Shown here: one piece after another, positions 37,795-47,963 of the stretch | Layout: each line of letters opens with the position of its first letter | Numbering within the stretch: the first letter of the stretch is position 1 | NCBI RefSeq assembly: GCF_013205055.1 | Contig: NZ_JABMLF010000001.1 | Coordinates: 372,001 to 436,000, forward strand | Direction of reading: 5' to 3' | Origin: Rathayibacter sp. VKM Ac-2856 | Lineage (GTDB): Bacteria; Actinomycetota; Actinomycetes; Actinomycetales; Microbacteriaceae | DNA length: 64,000 bases | Notes under the pieces: model-generated | Database searches by the model: none | Told to the model about the DNA's origin: nothing | What the model saw: only the letters and a program-made list of their open reading frames with translations | Position numbers and translations under genes: made by a program

Positions 37795-39876
37795 TCAGAC
37801 GTCGATGCGGTCGCGCGAGAGCGTCTCGGAGCCGCGGACGATGAACTCCTTGCGCGGCGCGACCTCGTTGCCCATCAGCAGCTCGAAGACCCGCCCCGCG
37901 TTCTCCGCGTCCGAGACCTTCACCCGGCGCAGGGTCCGCCGCGAGCGGTCCATCGTCGTCAGCGCGAGCTGGTCGGCGTCCATCTCGCCGAGGCCCTTGT
38001 AGCGCTGGATCGGGTCCTGGTAGCGCCGGTTCGCCTTCGACAGCGCGGCGAGGACCCCCTGCAGCTCCTTCTCGGAGTAGGTGTAGATCGTCTCGTTCGG
38101 CTTCCGGCCCGAGTTCATCACCACGACGCGGTGCAGCGGCGGCACCGCGGCGAAGACCCGGCCGGCTTCGACCAGCGGGCGCATGTAGCGGAAGAACAGC
38201 GTGAGCAGCAGCGTGCGGATGTGGGCGCCGTCGACGTCTGCGTCGCTCATCAGGATGATCTTCCCGTAGCGCGCCGCCGGCAGCTCGAACGAGCGGCCCG
38301 ACCCCGCCCCGATCACCTGGATCATCGACGCGCACTCGGTGTTCGAGAGCATGTCGGCGATGCTCGCCTTCTGCACGTTGAGGATCTTGCCGCGGATGGG
38401 CAGCAGCGCCTGGTACTCGCTGTTGCGCGCCAGCTTCGCCGTGCCCAGGGCCGAATCGCCCTCGACGATGAACAGCTCGCTGTTCTCGACGTCGTTGCTG
38501 CGGCAGTCGACGAGCTTGGCCGGCAGGGAGGAGGACTCCAGCGCGTTCTTGCGGCGCTGGGTCTCCTTGTGCGCGCGCGCCGAGATCCGCGACTTCATCT
38601 CCGCGACGAGCTTCTCGAGCAGCTGCGACATCTGCGCCTTGTCCTCGCGCTTCGTCGAGGAGAAGACCGCGCCGAGGGTCGAGGTGATCGTCTGCGCGAC
38701 GATCGCGCGCACCGCGGGCGTGCCGAGGATCTCCTTCGTCTGCCCCTCGAACTGCGGCTCGGGGAGACGCACGGTCAGCACCGCGGTGAGCCCCGCGAGG
38801 GCGTCGTCCTTCTCCAGCTTGTCCGAACCGGCCTTGAGCTTGCGGGCGTTCGCCTCGACCTGCGCGCGGAGCAGCTTCAGCAGCCCCTGCTCGAAGCCGG
38901 TCTGGTGGGTGCCGCCCTTGGGCGTCGAGATGATGTTGACGAAGCTGCGCAGCACGGTCTCGTAGCCGGTGCCCCAGCGCAGCGCGATGTCGACCTCGCA
39001 GGTGCGCTCGACCTCGGTCGGCACCATCGCCCCGCCGGGCGTGAGCACCGGCACCGTCTCGGTGAAGGTGCCGCTGCCCGTCAGCCGCAGCACGTCGGTG
39101 ACGGCCGCGTCCGGAGCGAGGAACTCGACGAACTCCGAGATGCCGCCGTCGTAGCGGAACATCTCGGCCCGGCGCTCCTCCTCGCGGTCGTCGACGATGT
39201 CGATCGTGAGGCCGGGCACCAGGAAGGCGGTCTGCCGCGCGCGGGTGACGAGGTCGTCCGTCTGGAAGGCGGCGCCCTTCGTGAAGATCTGCCGGTCGGC
39301 CCAGTAGCGCACCCGCGTGCCGGTGACGCCCTTCTTCACCTTGCCGACGATCTCCAGCTCCGAGCCGTTCTCGAACGGCGAGAAGGGCGCGTCCGGGGTC
39401 GGCTCGCCCGTGTCGGCGAAGCGGCCGGGCTCGCCGCGGTGGAAGGACATCCGGTAGGTCCGCCCGTCGCGGTCGACCTCGACGTCGAGGCGCTCCGACA
39501 GCGCGTTCACGACCGAGGCGCCCACTCCGTGCAGTCCGCCCGAGGCGGCGTAGGAGCCGGAGCCGAACTTGCCGCCGGCGTGCAGCTTCGTGAAGACGAC
39601 CTCGACGCCGGTCAATCCGGTCTTGGGCTCGATGTCGACCGGGATGCCGCGGGCGCGGTCGCGGACCTCGACGCTGCCGTCCGCGTGCAGGACGACGCTG
39701 ATCTCCGTGCCGTGACCCGCGAGGGCCTCGTCGACCGAGTTGTCGATGACCTCCCAGAGGCAGTGCATGAGGCCGCGGGAGTCCGTCGACCCGATGTACA
39801 TGCCCGGGCGCTTGCGGACCGCCTCGAGACCCTCGAGGACGGAGAGGTGCCGTGCGGAGTAGTCGGTGGAGGCCAT
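37795..39876 (-). CDS. parE: DNA topoisomerase IV-type subunit B (second GyrB/ParE paralogue)
   Basis: This 693-residue ATPase subunit starts with GHKL-ATPase blocks GLEAVRKRPGMYIGSTD and EVIDNSVDEALAGHG, then GGLHGVGASVVNALSERL. The TOPRIM metal site is VEGDSALG followed later by SDADVDGAHIR. It pairs with the A subunit to decatenate or relax DNA. ATG 39876 lies 6 bp after minus-strand TAGACT, so the transcript is probably leaderless. Confidence 0.93.
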   Translation of the reverse strand: MASTDYSARHLSVLEGLEAVRKRPGMYIGSTDSRGLMHCLWEVIDNSVDEALAGHGTEISVVLHADGSVEVRDRARGIPVDIEPKTGLTGVEVVFTKLHAGGKFGSGSYAASGGLHGVGASVVNALSERLDVEVDRDGRTYRMSFHRGEPGRFADTGEPTPDAPFSPFENGSELEIVGKVKKGVTGTRVRYWADRQIFTKGAAFQTDDLVTRARQTAFLVPGLTIDIVDDREEERRAEMFRYDGGISEFVEFLAPDAAVTDVLRLTGSGTFTETVPVLTPGGAMVPTEVERTCEVDIALRWGTGYETVLRSFVNIISTPKGGTHQTGFEQGLLKLLRAQVEANARKLKAGSDKLEKDDALAGLTAVLTVRLPEPQFEGQTKEILGTPAVRAIVAQTITSTLGAVFSSTKREDKAQMSQLLEKLVAEMKSRISARAHKETQRRKNALESSSLPAKLVDCRSNDVENSELFIVEGDSALGTAKLARNSEYQALLPIRGKILNVQKASIADMLSNTECASMIQVIGAGSGRSFELPAARYGKIILMSDADVDGAHIRTLLLTLFFRYMRPLVEAGRVFAAVPPLHRVVVMNSGRKPNETIYTYSEKELQGVLAALSKANRRYQDPIQRYKGLGEMDADQLALTTMDRSRRTLRRVKVSDAENAGRVFELLMGNEVAPRKEFIVRGSETLSRDRIDV

Positions 39877-40106
39877 CCGACCAGTCTAGGTTCGGGGGCC
39901 GACACCCCGGTGGCGGCGCGGCCGAGCGGCCCCGTACCGGTCTCCGGCTGGGAAGGCGCCGGGGTCCCTACGCGCAGAGCGAAATGCCACGGGATCGTCT
40001 CTGCCGGGAAACATCCGCGTGCTTTGATGGTTGGACCAAGGGAAGGACGACGCCGGCGACGGCCGAGTCCACCGAGATCGAAGACCCGAGCGCAGGAGGC
40101 CACGTC

Positions 40107-40340
40107 ATGGCGACCACAGCAACCCCGAACGGCGTGGACGAGCTCGCTGGATCCCAGCAGCTCTCCGCGGCCGACCGCTGCGACAGCTGCGGTGCCCAGG
40201 CTTACATCCGTGTCGTCGTGAACAGCGGAGAACTGCTGTTCTGCGCGCACCACGGCAAGAAGTACCAGGAGAAGCTCTCCAGCATCGCCCAGAGCTGGCA
40301 CGACGAGTCGGCGCGCCTCTTCGAGGAGCAGCGCCCCTAG
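40107..40340 (+). CDS. DUF7455 family small zinc protein
   Basis: This 77-residue protein carries CDSCGAQAY and FCAHHGKKYQEKL, two ligand pairs of a likely zinc finger. The family is common in actinobacteria next to the second topoisomerase and sigma factor genes. ATG 40107 is preceded by CAGGAGG; the longer open frame upstream lies in the parE promoter region. Function is unknown. Confidence 0.88.
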   Translation: MATTATPNGVDELAGSQQLSAADRCDSCGAQAYIRVVVNSGELLFCAHHGKKYQEKLSSIAQSWHDESARLFEEQRP

Positions 40341-40374
40341 TCCGCCGGCACCCGCCGGTGGGGAGCGTCGCTCC

Positions 40375-41097
40375 CTACCGGCCGACTCCGAGCCGCTTCG
40401 CGATGACCTCGCGGGCGGCTCGAGCTGTCTCATCGGCGGCACGGGTTCGGGCGTCCTCGGCCGAGTGCACGAGCCCGTGGCGGCCGGCGACCCGCTGCAG
40501 GATCGCGTCCGCGAGAACAGGGTTCTTCGCCAGCACCGGTCCGTGCAGGTGCGTGCCGAGGAGCGCGCCGTGCGCGTACCCCTCCACTCCCCCGCCGTCG
40601 CCTGTGCCGTGCAGCACACGACCGAGCACGTGCGCCGGGTCGATGCCCTCGAAGCGCCGCGCGTGGTTCTCGAAGCCGACGAGCACCCCGGCGCTCGACT
40701 CGACGACGAGGTCGTCCGTCGTCCGCTCGGCGACCACGGCGCGTCCCGGGAAGAGCCCCAGGCCGGCGACGACGCCGGCGGGCGTCTCGAAGGACTCGGC
40801 GAGCAGCTCCCATCCCGCTCCCACGGCGACTATCTCCGTCCCCGCGTCGACCCAGTCCTGCAGCGTCCCGTGGACGGACCGCAGCAGCTCGAGCACCCCG
40901 GGCAGGTCCTCGTCGGCGCCCGTGCCGGCGACCAGCACATCGGGGCGCTCCGCGAAGTCCGCCTGCCCGCGAAGCGGGAGGACGCGGGCCTCCAGACCCG
41001 CCCACGCGGCGCGCGCAGCGAGGACGCGCGCGTTGGCCGCGTCCCCGTTGCTGTCCAGGACGTCGGGCGCGAGGACGCCGATCAGCAGGGTGGTCAC
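40375..41097 (-). CDS. gatD: GatD-like glutamine amidotransferase subunit lacking the catalytic cysteine
   Basis: This 240-residue protein aligns with GatD through GFENHARRFEG and GTHLHGPVLAKNP, which keeps the expected His185. The nucleophile-elbow region reads EIVAVGAGWELLAES, with Gly93 where GatD has its catalytic Cys (Cys94 in Staphylococcus aureus). The protein has no cysteine at all, so glutamine hydrolysis by the usual mechanism should be impossible. It overlaps murT by 4 bp. In A-type peptidoglycan GatD supplies ammonia to MurT for amidation of D-Glu; here a structural or altered role is likely (inference). Confidence 0.85.
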   Translation of the reverse strand: MTTLLIGVLAPDVLDSNGDAANARVLAARAAWAGLEARVLPLRGQADFAERPDVLVAGTGADEDLPGVLELLRSVHGTLQDWVDAGTEIVAVGAGWELLAESFETPAGVVAGLGLFPGRAVVAERTTDDLVVESSAGVLVGFENHARRFEGIDPAHVLGRVLHGTGDGGGVEGYAHGALLGTHLHGPVLAKNPVLADAILQRVAGRHGLVHSAEDARTRAADETARAAREVIAKRLGVGR

Positions 41098-42359
41098 GCG
41101 GTCTCCTCGCGGTTGGAGGCGAGCTGGAGGTGGGCGCGGGTGCGCCGCATCGAGTCGGCGGAGAAGACGATGGTCTTCCTCCCGCGAGCCGGAGCGGGCA
41201 GCGCGAGGAACGCGTCGAGTGCCCGGCCGAGATCGTCGTCGACCGAGTCGATCTCGACGCCGTCGTAGCGCAGCTGCAGCGCCGCCTCGTGCGCCTTCGA
41301 GCCGGAGACGACGCGGACGCGGCCCAAGCGCGAGGTGTTGACGGGCCAGAAGTAGGACGGGTCCCGGACGTCGGAGCCGATGGCGAGCATGATCTGCTCG
41401 GTCCCCTCGGGGATCTCCGCGATGTTCAGGCGGTAGCTCGCCGGGTTCTGCACGAGGACGAACTCGACCTCCTGACCGCGCACCACGACGATCTCGCCGC
41501 GCCCGAAGACCGGGTCGATCGACGAGAGGGCGGAGGCGGTGGTCGCCGCGTCGAAGCGGGCGCCGAGCACCGCGCGGGCCGCGGAGACCGCGGAGGCCGC
41601 GTCGACGGCGTAGTGCACGCCGCGGGCCGGGAGGCGGACGTCGAGGGAGTCGCCGTCCGCGACGATGGTCGCAGCCGCACCGCTCGTCGTCTCGACGACG
41701 GTCGTGGCGCGGCCGTCGGCACCCTCCGCGTCGGCCGCGTAGCCGAGTCCGCCGATGGCGGCCTCGCGCACGGCGGGCGAGACGCCGTACCAGCGGACCC
41801 GATCGCTCGGCAGACTCGTCGCGATGTCGGCGACGTGCCGGTCGTCCGCGTTCAGCACGACCGGGCCGGTGGCCCGCGTCGCGATGGTCGCGAGCATCCG
41901 GGCGACCATGGCGGGGTCGAAGAACCGGTCGATCTGGTCGACGACCACGTTGGTCAGCAGCACGACGCGCGGACTCATCCGCGGCGCCAGGCGCGCGCCG
42001 TGGCCCTCGTCCATCTCCAGCACGGCGATGTCGGCGTCGATCCGCCCGCGGAGGTCGGCCCGCTCGAGCAAGGCCGAGGTGAGACCCTGCGCGATGTTCG
42101 CGGTCGACGGGTTGGTGAACACGCGCAGCCCGTGGGCGCGCAGGACGGCGACGAGCATCTTCGTCGTCGTGGACTTGCCGGCCGAGCCGGTCACGACGAC
42201 GAGGCCGTCGGGGAAGCCGTCGAGCACGGCCGGGAGGAAGCCCGGCGCGAGGCGGTTCACGACGAGCCCGGGCACGGCGGAGCCACCGCCGGGCTTGCGG
42301 ACGCGCGCTGCGAACCGGGCGGCCCTCCCGAGGAGGACCGCCGGCGCGTAGCGGATCAC
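41094..42359 (-). CDS. murT: MurT-like Mur ligase family protein without zinc ribbon
   Basis: This 421-residue protein has a Mur ligase ATP site VVVTGSAGKSTTTKM (P-loop at 57-65), then VLEMDEGHG, VDQIDRFFD and VVLNADD, followed by a DUF1727-like C-terminal domain. It has no cysteine, so the Cys4 zinc ribbon of canonical MurT is absent. The DUF1727 motif usually written DxSWxWDxDF reads DPSYFWPVN at 333-341, losing the acidic residues around the Trp. The GTG at 42359 comes 4 bp after the sigA stop, so translation is likely coupled. It probably still makes an acyl phosphate on a muropeptide carboxyl (inference). Confidence 0.85.
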   Translation of the reverse strand: MIRYAPAVLLGRAARFAARVRKPGGGSAVPGLVVNRLAPGFLPAVLDGFPDGLVVVTGSAGKSTTTKMLVAVLRAHGLRVFTNPSTANIAQGLTSALLERADLRGRIDADIAVLEMDEGHGARLAPRMSPRVVLLTNVVVDQIDRFFDPAMVARMLATIATRATGPVVLNADDRHVADIATSLPSDRVRWYGVSPAVREAAIGGLGYAADAEGADGRATTVVETTSGAAATIVADGDSLDVRLPARGVHYAVDAASAVSAARAVLGARFDAATTASALSSIDPVFGRGEIVVVRGQEVEFVLVQNPASYRLNIAEIPEGTEQIMLAIGSDVRDPSYFWPVNTSRLGRVRVVSGSKAHEAALQLRYDGVEIDSVDDDLGRALDAFLALPAPARGRKTIVFSADSMRRTRAHLQLASNREETA

Positions 42360-42363
42360 CGGC

Positions 42364-43650
<1,287 letters not shown>

Positions 43651-43779
43651 GGCGGCACCTCTCCATCCGTTGCGTCCCGGCTGCGGGCGAGGCCGGGAGG
43701 CGTCGTCCGTCGGTGGGCATTACGAGGACCCATGTCAAGTCGAGTGGGACGCGCGCCCGACGTGGGCGACGTGCTCCTC

Positions 43780-43810
43780 GACCCGAACGGGTCCTATTGA
43801 CAATTATTGC
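43780..43810. promoter_or_regulatory. Palindrome and AT-rich patch upstream of sigA
   Basis: GACCCGAACGGGTC (43780-43793) is a palindrome with a 2-base centre. It is followed by AT-rich TATTGACAATTATTGC, the most AT-rich stretch in the 268-bp gap between sigA and the MFS gene. It probably belongs to the sigA promoter, but I could not place -10 and -35 with confidence. Confidence 0.4.
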
Positions 43811-43918
43811 ACGCCTGAGTAGTGCGGCCGTGCGCTCAGGGTTCCGGAGCTCCGAGAGGAGCCCGATCGCGGGTCCCGGTGGGCCTCGCGGGAGGACGGG
43901 GAAGGGCGGAGACGACCG

Positions 43919-45247
43919 TCAGCGCCCTGCGCGGCCACGGCGGAGACGGTCGTTCAATGCAACCCACAGGGGGGCCACCGTTATTCCCTCGTCCTCGGCG
44001 AGACGGCGCCGGGTCCGGCGGCGCGCGGTGATCAGGCCGATCACGCCGGCGCCGACGACGACGTACTGGATGCACCAGGCGAGTCGGAAGTGATCCATCG
44101 AGTAGAGCGCCGTCGGGTCGGCTGCCGGCCCCGCCAGCGCATCGAGCAGCAGCCCCATCAGGAACATCATCGTGAAGCTGGCGAGGAAGCCGCCGACGTT
44201 GACGACGCCGTTGGCGGCACCGAGGCTGCGCGACGGGTTGAAGGTGCGGGCGAAGTCGAAGCCGATCATCGATCCCGGACCGCCGGCGCCGATCACGATC
44301 AGCAGCAGGACGATCAGCCAGTACGGCGGGACGCCGGGCCAGAGCAGGACGACGGTCCACGCCACCGCCATCGCCGAGACGATCCCCAGCACGAGGTTGC
44401 TGCGCCGCATCGGGTGCCGGGCGGTGAGGACGCCGAGGATCGGGCCCACCACGATGCCGGCGACCACGACGATCGTCAGCGTCGGCGCGGCGACGCCCGG
44501 CTCGAGCCCGATGGCGTGGACGAGGAAGGGGTAGCCCCAGAGCAGGGTGAAGACGGTCCCGGAGGACTGCGTCACGAAGTGCGACCAGAAGCCCAGCTGC
44601 GTGCCCGGCCGCCGCAGGCTCACACCGAGCTGCGCGATCGTGGCGCGGAGCGTCGGCGGCACCAGCACGATCGGCTCGGTCCGCGGCGGCACGTCCGTGA
44701 TCAGCAGCAGCACGCCGAGGAAGGCGACGGCGCCGATGCCGGCGACCGAGAGGAAGGCGGGCGTCCAGCCCGCCGCGTGCAGCACCGCGGCGAACGGCAG
44801 CGCGGAGAGGATCTGCCCGACCTGGCCGATGTTGCCGATCCACTGGGACAGCTGCGGCACGATCGGGCCGCTGAACCAGGTCACGGTCAGCCGGATCACC
44901 GAGGTGAAGATCGCGGCGTCGCCCGCCCCCACCAGGATGCGGCCGACGATCGCGAGGCCGAGGGACGGTGCGAAGGCCAGCACGATCTGGCCGACCATCA
45001 TCAGGGCGGTGCCGCTGAGGATCAGCGTCTTCGGGCCGAAGCGGTCGATGAGGATCCCGACCGGGATCTGCATGCCGGCGTAGACGACGAGCTGGACGAC
45101 CGCGAGCGAGGAGAGCAGCGCGGCCGAGATGCCGAACCGCTCCGCCGCGTCCACCCCGGCGACGCCGAGCGTCGTGCGGTCCAGGACCGCGACGAGGTAC
45201 GCGAAGGCCCCGGCACCGAAGACGAACCAGGCTCGACGAGATCGCAC
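43919..45247 (-). CDS. MFS transporter
   Basis: This 442-residue protein has about twelve transmembrane segments. The MFS loop 2-3 motif is IPVGILIDRFGPK and the half-repeat is GPILGVLTARHPMRRSN. It resembles sugar-phosphate/organic-anion type MFS proteins, but no substrate can be named. GTG 45247 lies 7 bp after minus-strand TAGACT, giving a leaderless start. The much longer frame upstream runs antisense through the PAC2 gene and is rejected. Confidence 0.88.
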   Translation of the reverse strand: MRSRRAWFVFGAGAFAYLVAVLDRTTLGVAGVDAAERFGISAALLSSLAVVQLVVYAGMQIPVGILIDRFGPKTLILSGTALMMVGQIVLAFAPSLGLAIVGRILVGAGDAAIFTSVIRLTVTWFSGPIVPQLSQWIGNIGQVGQILSALPFAAVLHAAGWTPAFLSVAGIGAVAFLGVLLLITDVPPRTEPIVLVPPTLRATIAQLGVSLRRPGTQLGFWSHFVTQSSGTVFTLLWGYPFLVHAIGLEPGVAAPTLTIVVVAGIVVGPILGVLTARHPMRRSNLVLGIVSAMAVAWTVVLLWPGVPPYWLIVLLLIVIGAGGPGSMIGFDFARTFNPSRSLGAANGVVNVGGFLASFTMMFLMGLLLDALAGPAADPTALYSMDHFRLAWCIQYVVVGAGVIGLITARRRTRRRLAEDEGITVAPLWVALNDRLRRGRAGR

Positions 45248-45285
45248 TCGGGAGAGTCTACCGAGCCCGTCGGCCCGAGCCACGG

Positions 45286-46209
45286 CTAGGAGGCGGTCGG
45301 CTCGTCCCCCGGGCGCTTGATCGCCAGGAACTTCTCCAGCTCGGCCGCGAGCGCGTCGGCACTCGGCACGAAGCCGTCCTCGTCGGTGAGCGGCGAGCGC
45401 AGGCTCGTCCCCTCCATGTAGGTGTCGTGCCGCGACTCGAGGGCCGCCACGAGCTTCTGCAGCTCCTCGTTCGAGCCCACCTGCTCGTCGACCTTCGAGA
45501 GGAACTCGCGGCCGCTCTCGCGGAGGCTGTCGGTCGGGAAGATCAGACCGGTGGACGCGGAGATGCTCTCCAGCGCCGCCACGGCCGCCTGCGGGTACGC
45601 CGTGTCGGAGAGGTAGTGCGGGACGAGCAGCGCGAAGCCGACGGCCGGGAGCCCGCGGTCGTAGAGGCGGAGCTCGAGCAGGTGCAGGACGTTCGAGGGG
45701 ACCTGGGTGACCGGCTTCCAGACCGACATCGCCTCGATCAGGTCCTCGCGGTTGCCGCTGACGGTGACGCCGACCGGGCGGGTGTGCGGCACGGGCATCG
45801 GGATGGCGTGCACCCAGGTGGTGCTCGCGACCTCGAGCCGCTCGATCAGGCCGAGCACGGCGCGGGTGAAGCGCTCCCACTGGAAGTCGGGCTCGAAGCC
45901 GGTGAGCAGGAGGAACGGCTGGTGCAGCTCGTCGTGCGCGAGGGAGAGGCGGAGCGTCGCCGGCGCGTAGTCGGTCAGGTGGTCCTGATCGAAGGTGATG
46001 ATCGGCCGACGGGCGCGGTAGTCGAGCAGCTGGTCCTGGTCGAACTCGACGACCGTGCGGTGCTCGAGCGTCCCGTGCAGGTGCTCGGCGAGCTGACCGA
46101 CCGCACCGCCCGCATCCGCGAACCCGGTGAGGCCGGCGACGAGGTGGAGTCCCCGCGGGACGTCGGCGAGGTCGCCCTCGATCGCGAACAGGTCTTCAGG
46201 ATCCGGCAT
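45286..46209 (-). CDS. PAC2 family protein
   Basis: This 307-residue protein matches PAC2 (proteasome assembly chaperone 2-like): LVAGLTGFADAGGAVGQLAE, RRPIITFDQDHLTDY, HAIPMPVPHTRPV and VPHYLSDTAYPQAAVAALES. The bacterial role is unclear. ATG 46209 lies 7 bp after minus-strand TAGGGT, so it is probably leaderless. It is divergent from pepA with a 124-bp gap. Confidence 0.92.
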   Translation of the reverse strand: MPDPEDLFAIEGDLADVPRGLHLVAGLTGFADAGGAVGQLAEHLHGTLEHRTVVEFDQDQLLDYRARRPIITFDQDHLTDYAPATLRLSLAHDELHQPFLLLTGFEPDFQWERFTRAVLGLIERLEVASTTWVHAIPMPVPHTRPVGVTVSGNREDLIEAMSVWKPVTQVPSNVLHLLELRLYDRGLPAVGFALLVPHYLSDTAYPQAAVAALESISASTGLIFPTDSLRESGREFLSKVDEQVGSNEELQKLVAALESRHDTYMEGTSLRSPLTDEDGFVPSADALAAELEKFLAIKRPGDEPTAS

Positions 46210-46320
46210 GCGATCCACCCTAGACGGCCCGGGCGGGCGCCTCCCGGACGCCTCCCGGGCGGCGCTGAGCCCTGAGCGAACAGCCGAGCCGGCTCGACGG
46301 GGCGCTCCGCCCGCCGCGCC

Positions 46321-46333
46321 TAGCATTGCGCTC
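46321..46333 (+). promoter_or_regulatory. Leaderless -10 element of pepA
   Basis: TAGCAT at 46321-46326 is followed by 7 bp and the ATG of pepA at 46334. No ribosome binding site is seen. Confidence 0.55.
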
Positions 46334-47851
46334 ATGCCCCTCTCCTCTCTCGAGTACACGACCGCTCCCGCCTCCGATGTCGACACCGACGCCCTCGTCC
46401 TCGGCGTCGCCCCGGGTCCGGACGGTCCTCGCCTCGTCGGCGTCGACGGCATCGACGGCTTCGACGAGCTCGTCGCCGCCCTCCCCGCACTCGGCGTGAC
46501 CGGCTCCGCGGAGACGGCGACGCGCGTCCTCTCCCCTGTCCGCGCCGGCGTGGTCGTGCTGGTCGGCCTGGGCTCCGCCGAGCCGAGCGCCACCGCGCTC
46601 CGCACCGCCGCCGGCCTCGCCGTCCGCACCCTCGCCGGCACCGGCTCGGTCGCCCTCGCGCTGCCCACCGACGGCGAGGGCGCGCTCGCCGCCGTCGCGG
46701 AGGGGGCCGCGCTCGGCGCCTACGCCTACACCGCCTTCCGCAGCAGCACCGCCGACTCCGTGAAGACCCCGGTCGAGCGCGTCGTCCTCGTGACGACCGA
46801 CGCCTCGGCCGACGAGGCCGTCCTGGAGCGCGCCTTGGTCGTCGGCCGTGCGATCGCCGAGGTGAAGGACCTCGTCAACGCCCCGCCGTCGCACCTCTAC
46901 CCGCAGACGCTGGCCGATGCCGCGCAGGCCGGCGTCGAGGGACTGCCCGTCGAGGTCACCGTCTGGGACGAGAAGGCGCTCGAGGAGGACGGCTTCGGCG
47001 GCATCCTCGGCGTCGGCAGCGGCTCGTCCCGGCCGCCCCGCCTCGTCAAGATCGCCTACTCCCCCGACGCCGACTCCGGGCGGGCGGCGCCGAAGCACCT
47101 CGCCCTGGTGGGCAAGGGCATCACCTTCGACAGCGGCGGACTCTCGCTCAAGCCGCCGGCCTCGATGATCGGCATGAAGGACGACATGACCGGCGCCGCG
47201 ACCGTCTATGCGGTCGTCCGCGCGGTCGCCGAGCTGCGCCTGCCCGTGCGGGTCACCGCGTGGCTCTGCATCGCGGAGAACATGCCCTCCGGCACGGCCA
47301 TCCGCCCGAACGACGTGCTCACGATCCGCGGCGGGAAGACCGTCGAGGTCCTCAACACCGACGCGGAGGGCCGACTCGTCCTCGCCGACGGTCTCGTCGC
47401 GGCGAGCGAGGAGCAGCCCGATGCGATCGTCGACGTCGCGACGCTGACCGGCGCCGCCGTGGTCGCGCTCGGCAACCGCTACACCGGCGTCTTCGGCGAC
47501 GACGAGCTCGTCGCCTCAGTGCTCGAGTCCGCCCGCAGCACGGGTGAGCTCTTCTGGCACATGCCGCTCCCGGCCGAGCTGCGCCCACTGCTCAACTCCG
47601 AGATCGCCGACATCGCGAACATCAAGCCGGGCAACACCGCCGGCGGCATGCTGATCGCCGCGCACTTCCTCCAGGAGTTCGTCGGCACCCGCGGCGAGGG
47701 CGCCGACGCAACGCGGATCCCGTGGGTGCACCTGGACATCGCGGGCCCCGCGAACAACGGCGGCGGCGGCTACGGCTTCACCGGCACGGGCCCCACCGGA
47801 GTCTCGGTCCGCGCCCTCCTCGCCCTGGCCGAGGGCCTGGCGAGCGCGTAG
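46334..47851 (+). CDS. pepA: Leucyl aminopeptidase (M17)
   Basis: This 505-residue M17 metallopeptidase has its two-zinc catalytic region around VGKGITFDSGGLSLKP, GMKDDMTGAATV, the signature NTDAEGRLVLADGL, and DVATLTGAAVVALG. It removes N-terminal residues from peptides in the cytoplasm. ATG 46334 fits the family start and a leaderless transcript. A GC-rich hairpin follows the stop at 47859. Confidence 0.95.
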   Translation: MPLSSLEYTTAPASDVDTDALVLGVAPGPDGPRLVGVDGIDGFDELVAALPALGVTGSAETATRVLSPVRAGVVVLVGLGSAEPSATALRTAAGLAVRTLAGTGSVALALPTDGEGALAAVAEGAALGAYAYTAFRSSTADSVKTPVERVVLVTTDASADEAVLERALVVGRAIAEVKDLVNAPPSHLYPQTLADAAQAGVEGLPVEVTVWDEKALEEDGFGGILGVGSGSSRPPRLVKIAYSPDADSGRAAPKHLALVGKGITFDSGGLSLKPPASMIGMKDDMTGAATVYAVVRAVAELRLPVRVTAWLCIAENMPSGTAIRPNDVLTIRGGKTVEVLNTDAEGRLVLADGLVAASEEQPDAIVDVATLTGAAVVALGNRYTGVFGDDELVASVLESARSTGELFWHMPLPAELRPLLNSEIADIANIKPGNTAGGMLIAAHFLQEFVGTRGEGADATRIPWVHLDIAGPANNGGGGYGFTGTGPTGVSVRALLALAEGLASA

Positions 47852-47858
47852 TAGGGTC

Positions 47859-47884
47859 GACGGGGCGGGATCTCCCGCCTCGTC
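47859..47884 (+). terminator. Probable terminator after pepA
   Basis: A 12-bp stem with one G-T pair (47859-47870 with 47873-47884) lies 7 bp past the stop. A C-rich tract follows it, with no T run. Confidence 0.5.
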
Positions 47885-47963
47885 CCCCCTCCGAACGGTC
47901 CGCGCGCACCGCGCCGGCGTCCGCGGAGGCGAGGGGAACCGCACGTCGCAAGGGAGTCACTGG

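Noticed and set aside
40375-41097. A sequencing error turning the GatD catalytic Cys into Gly
   Set aside because: Changing GGA to a Cys codon would take more than one substitution, the frame is intact on both sides, and MurT shows matching losses.
43797-43825. TTGACA with TAGTGC at 17 bp on the plus strand as a promoter
   Set aside because: The -10 is poor and no plus-strand gene follows; the patch more likely belongs to the minus-strand sigA promoter.
43822-44031. A 69-codon plus-strand frame opposite the MFS gene end
   Set aside because: It is Arg/Gly-rich with no ribosome binding site or -10 and no motif.
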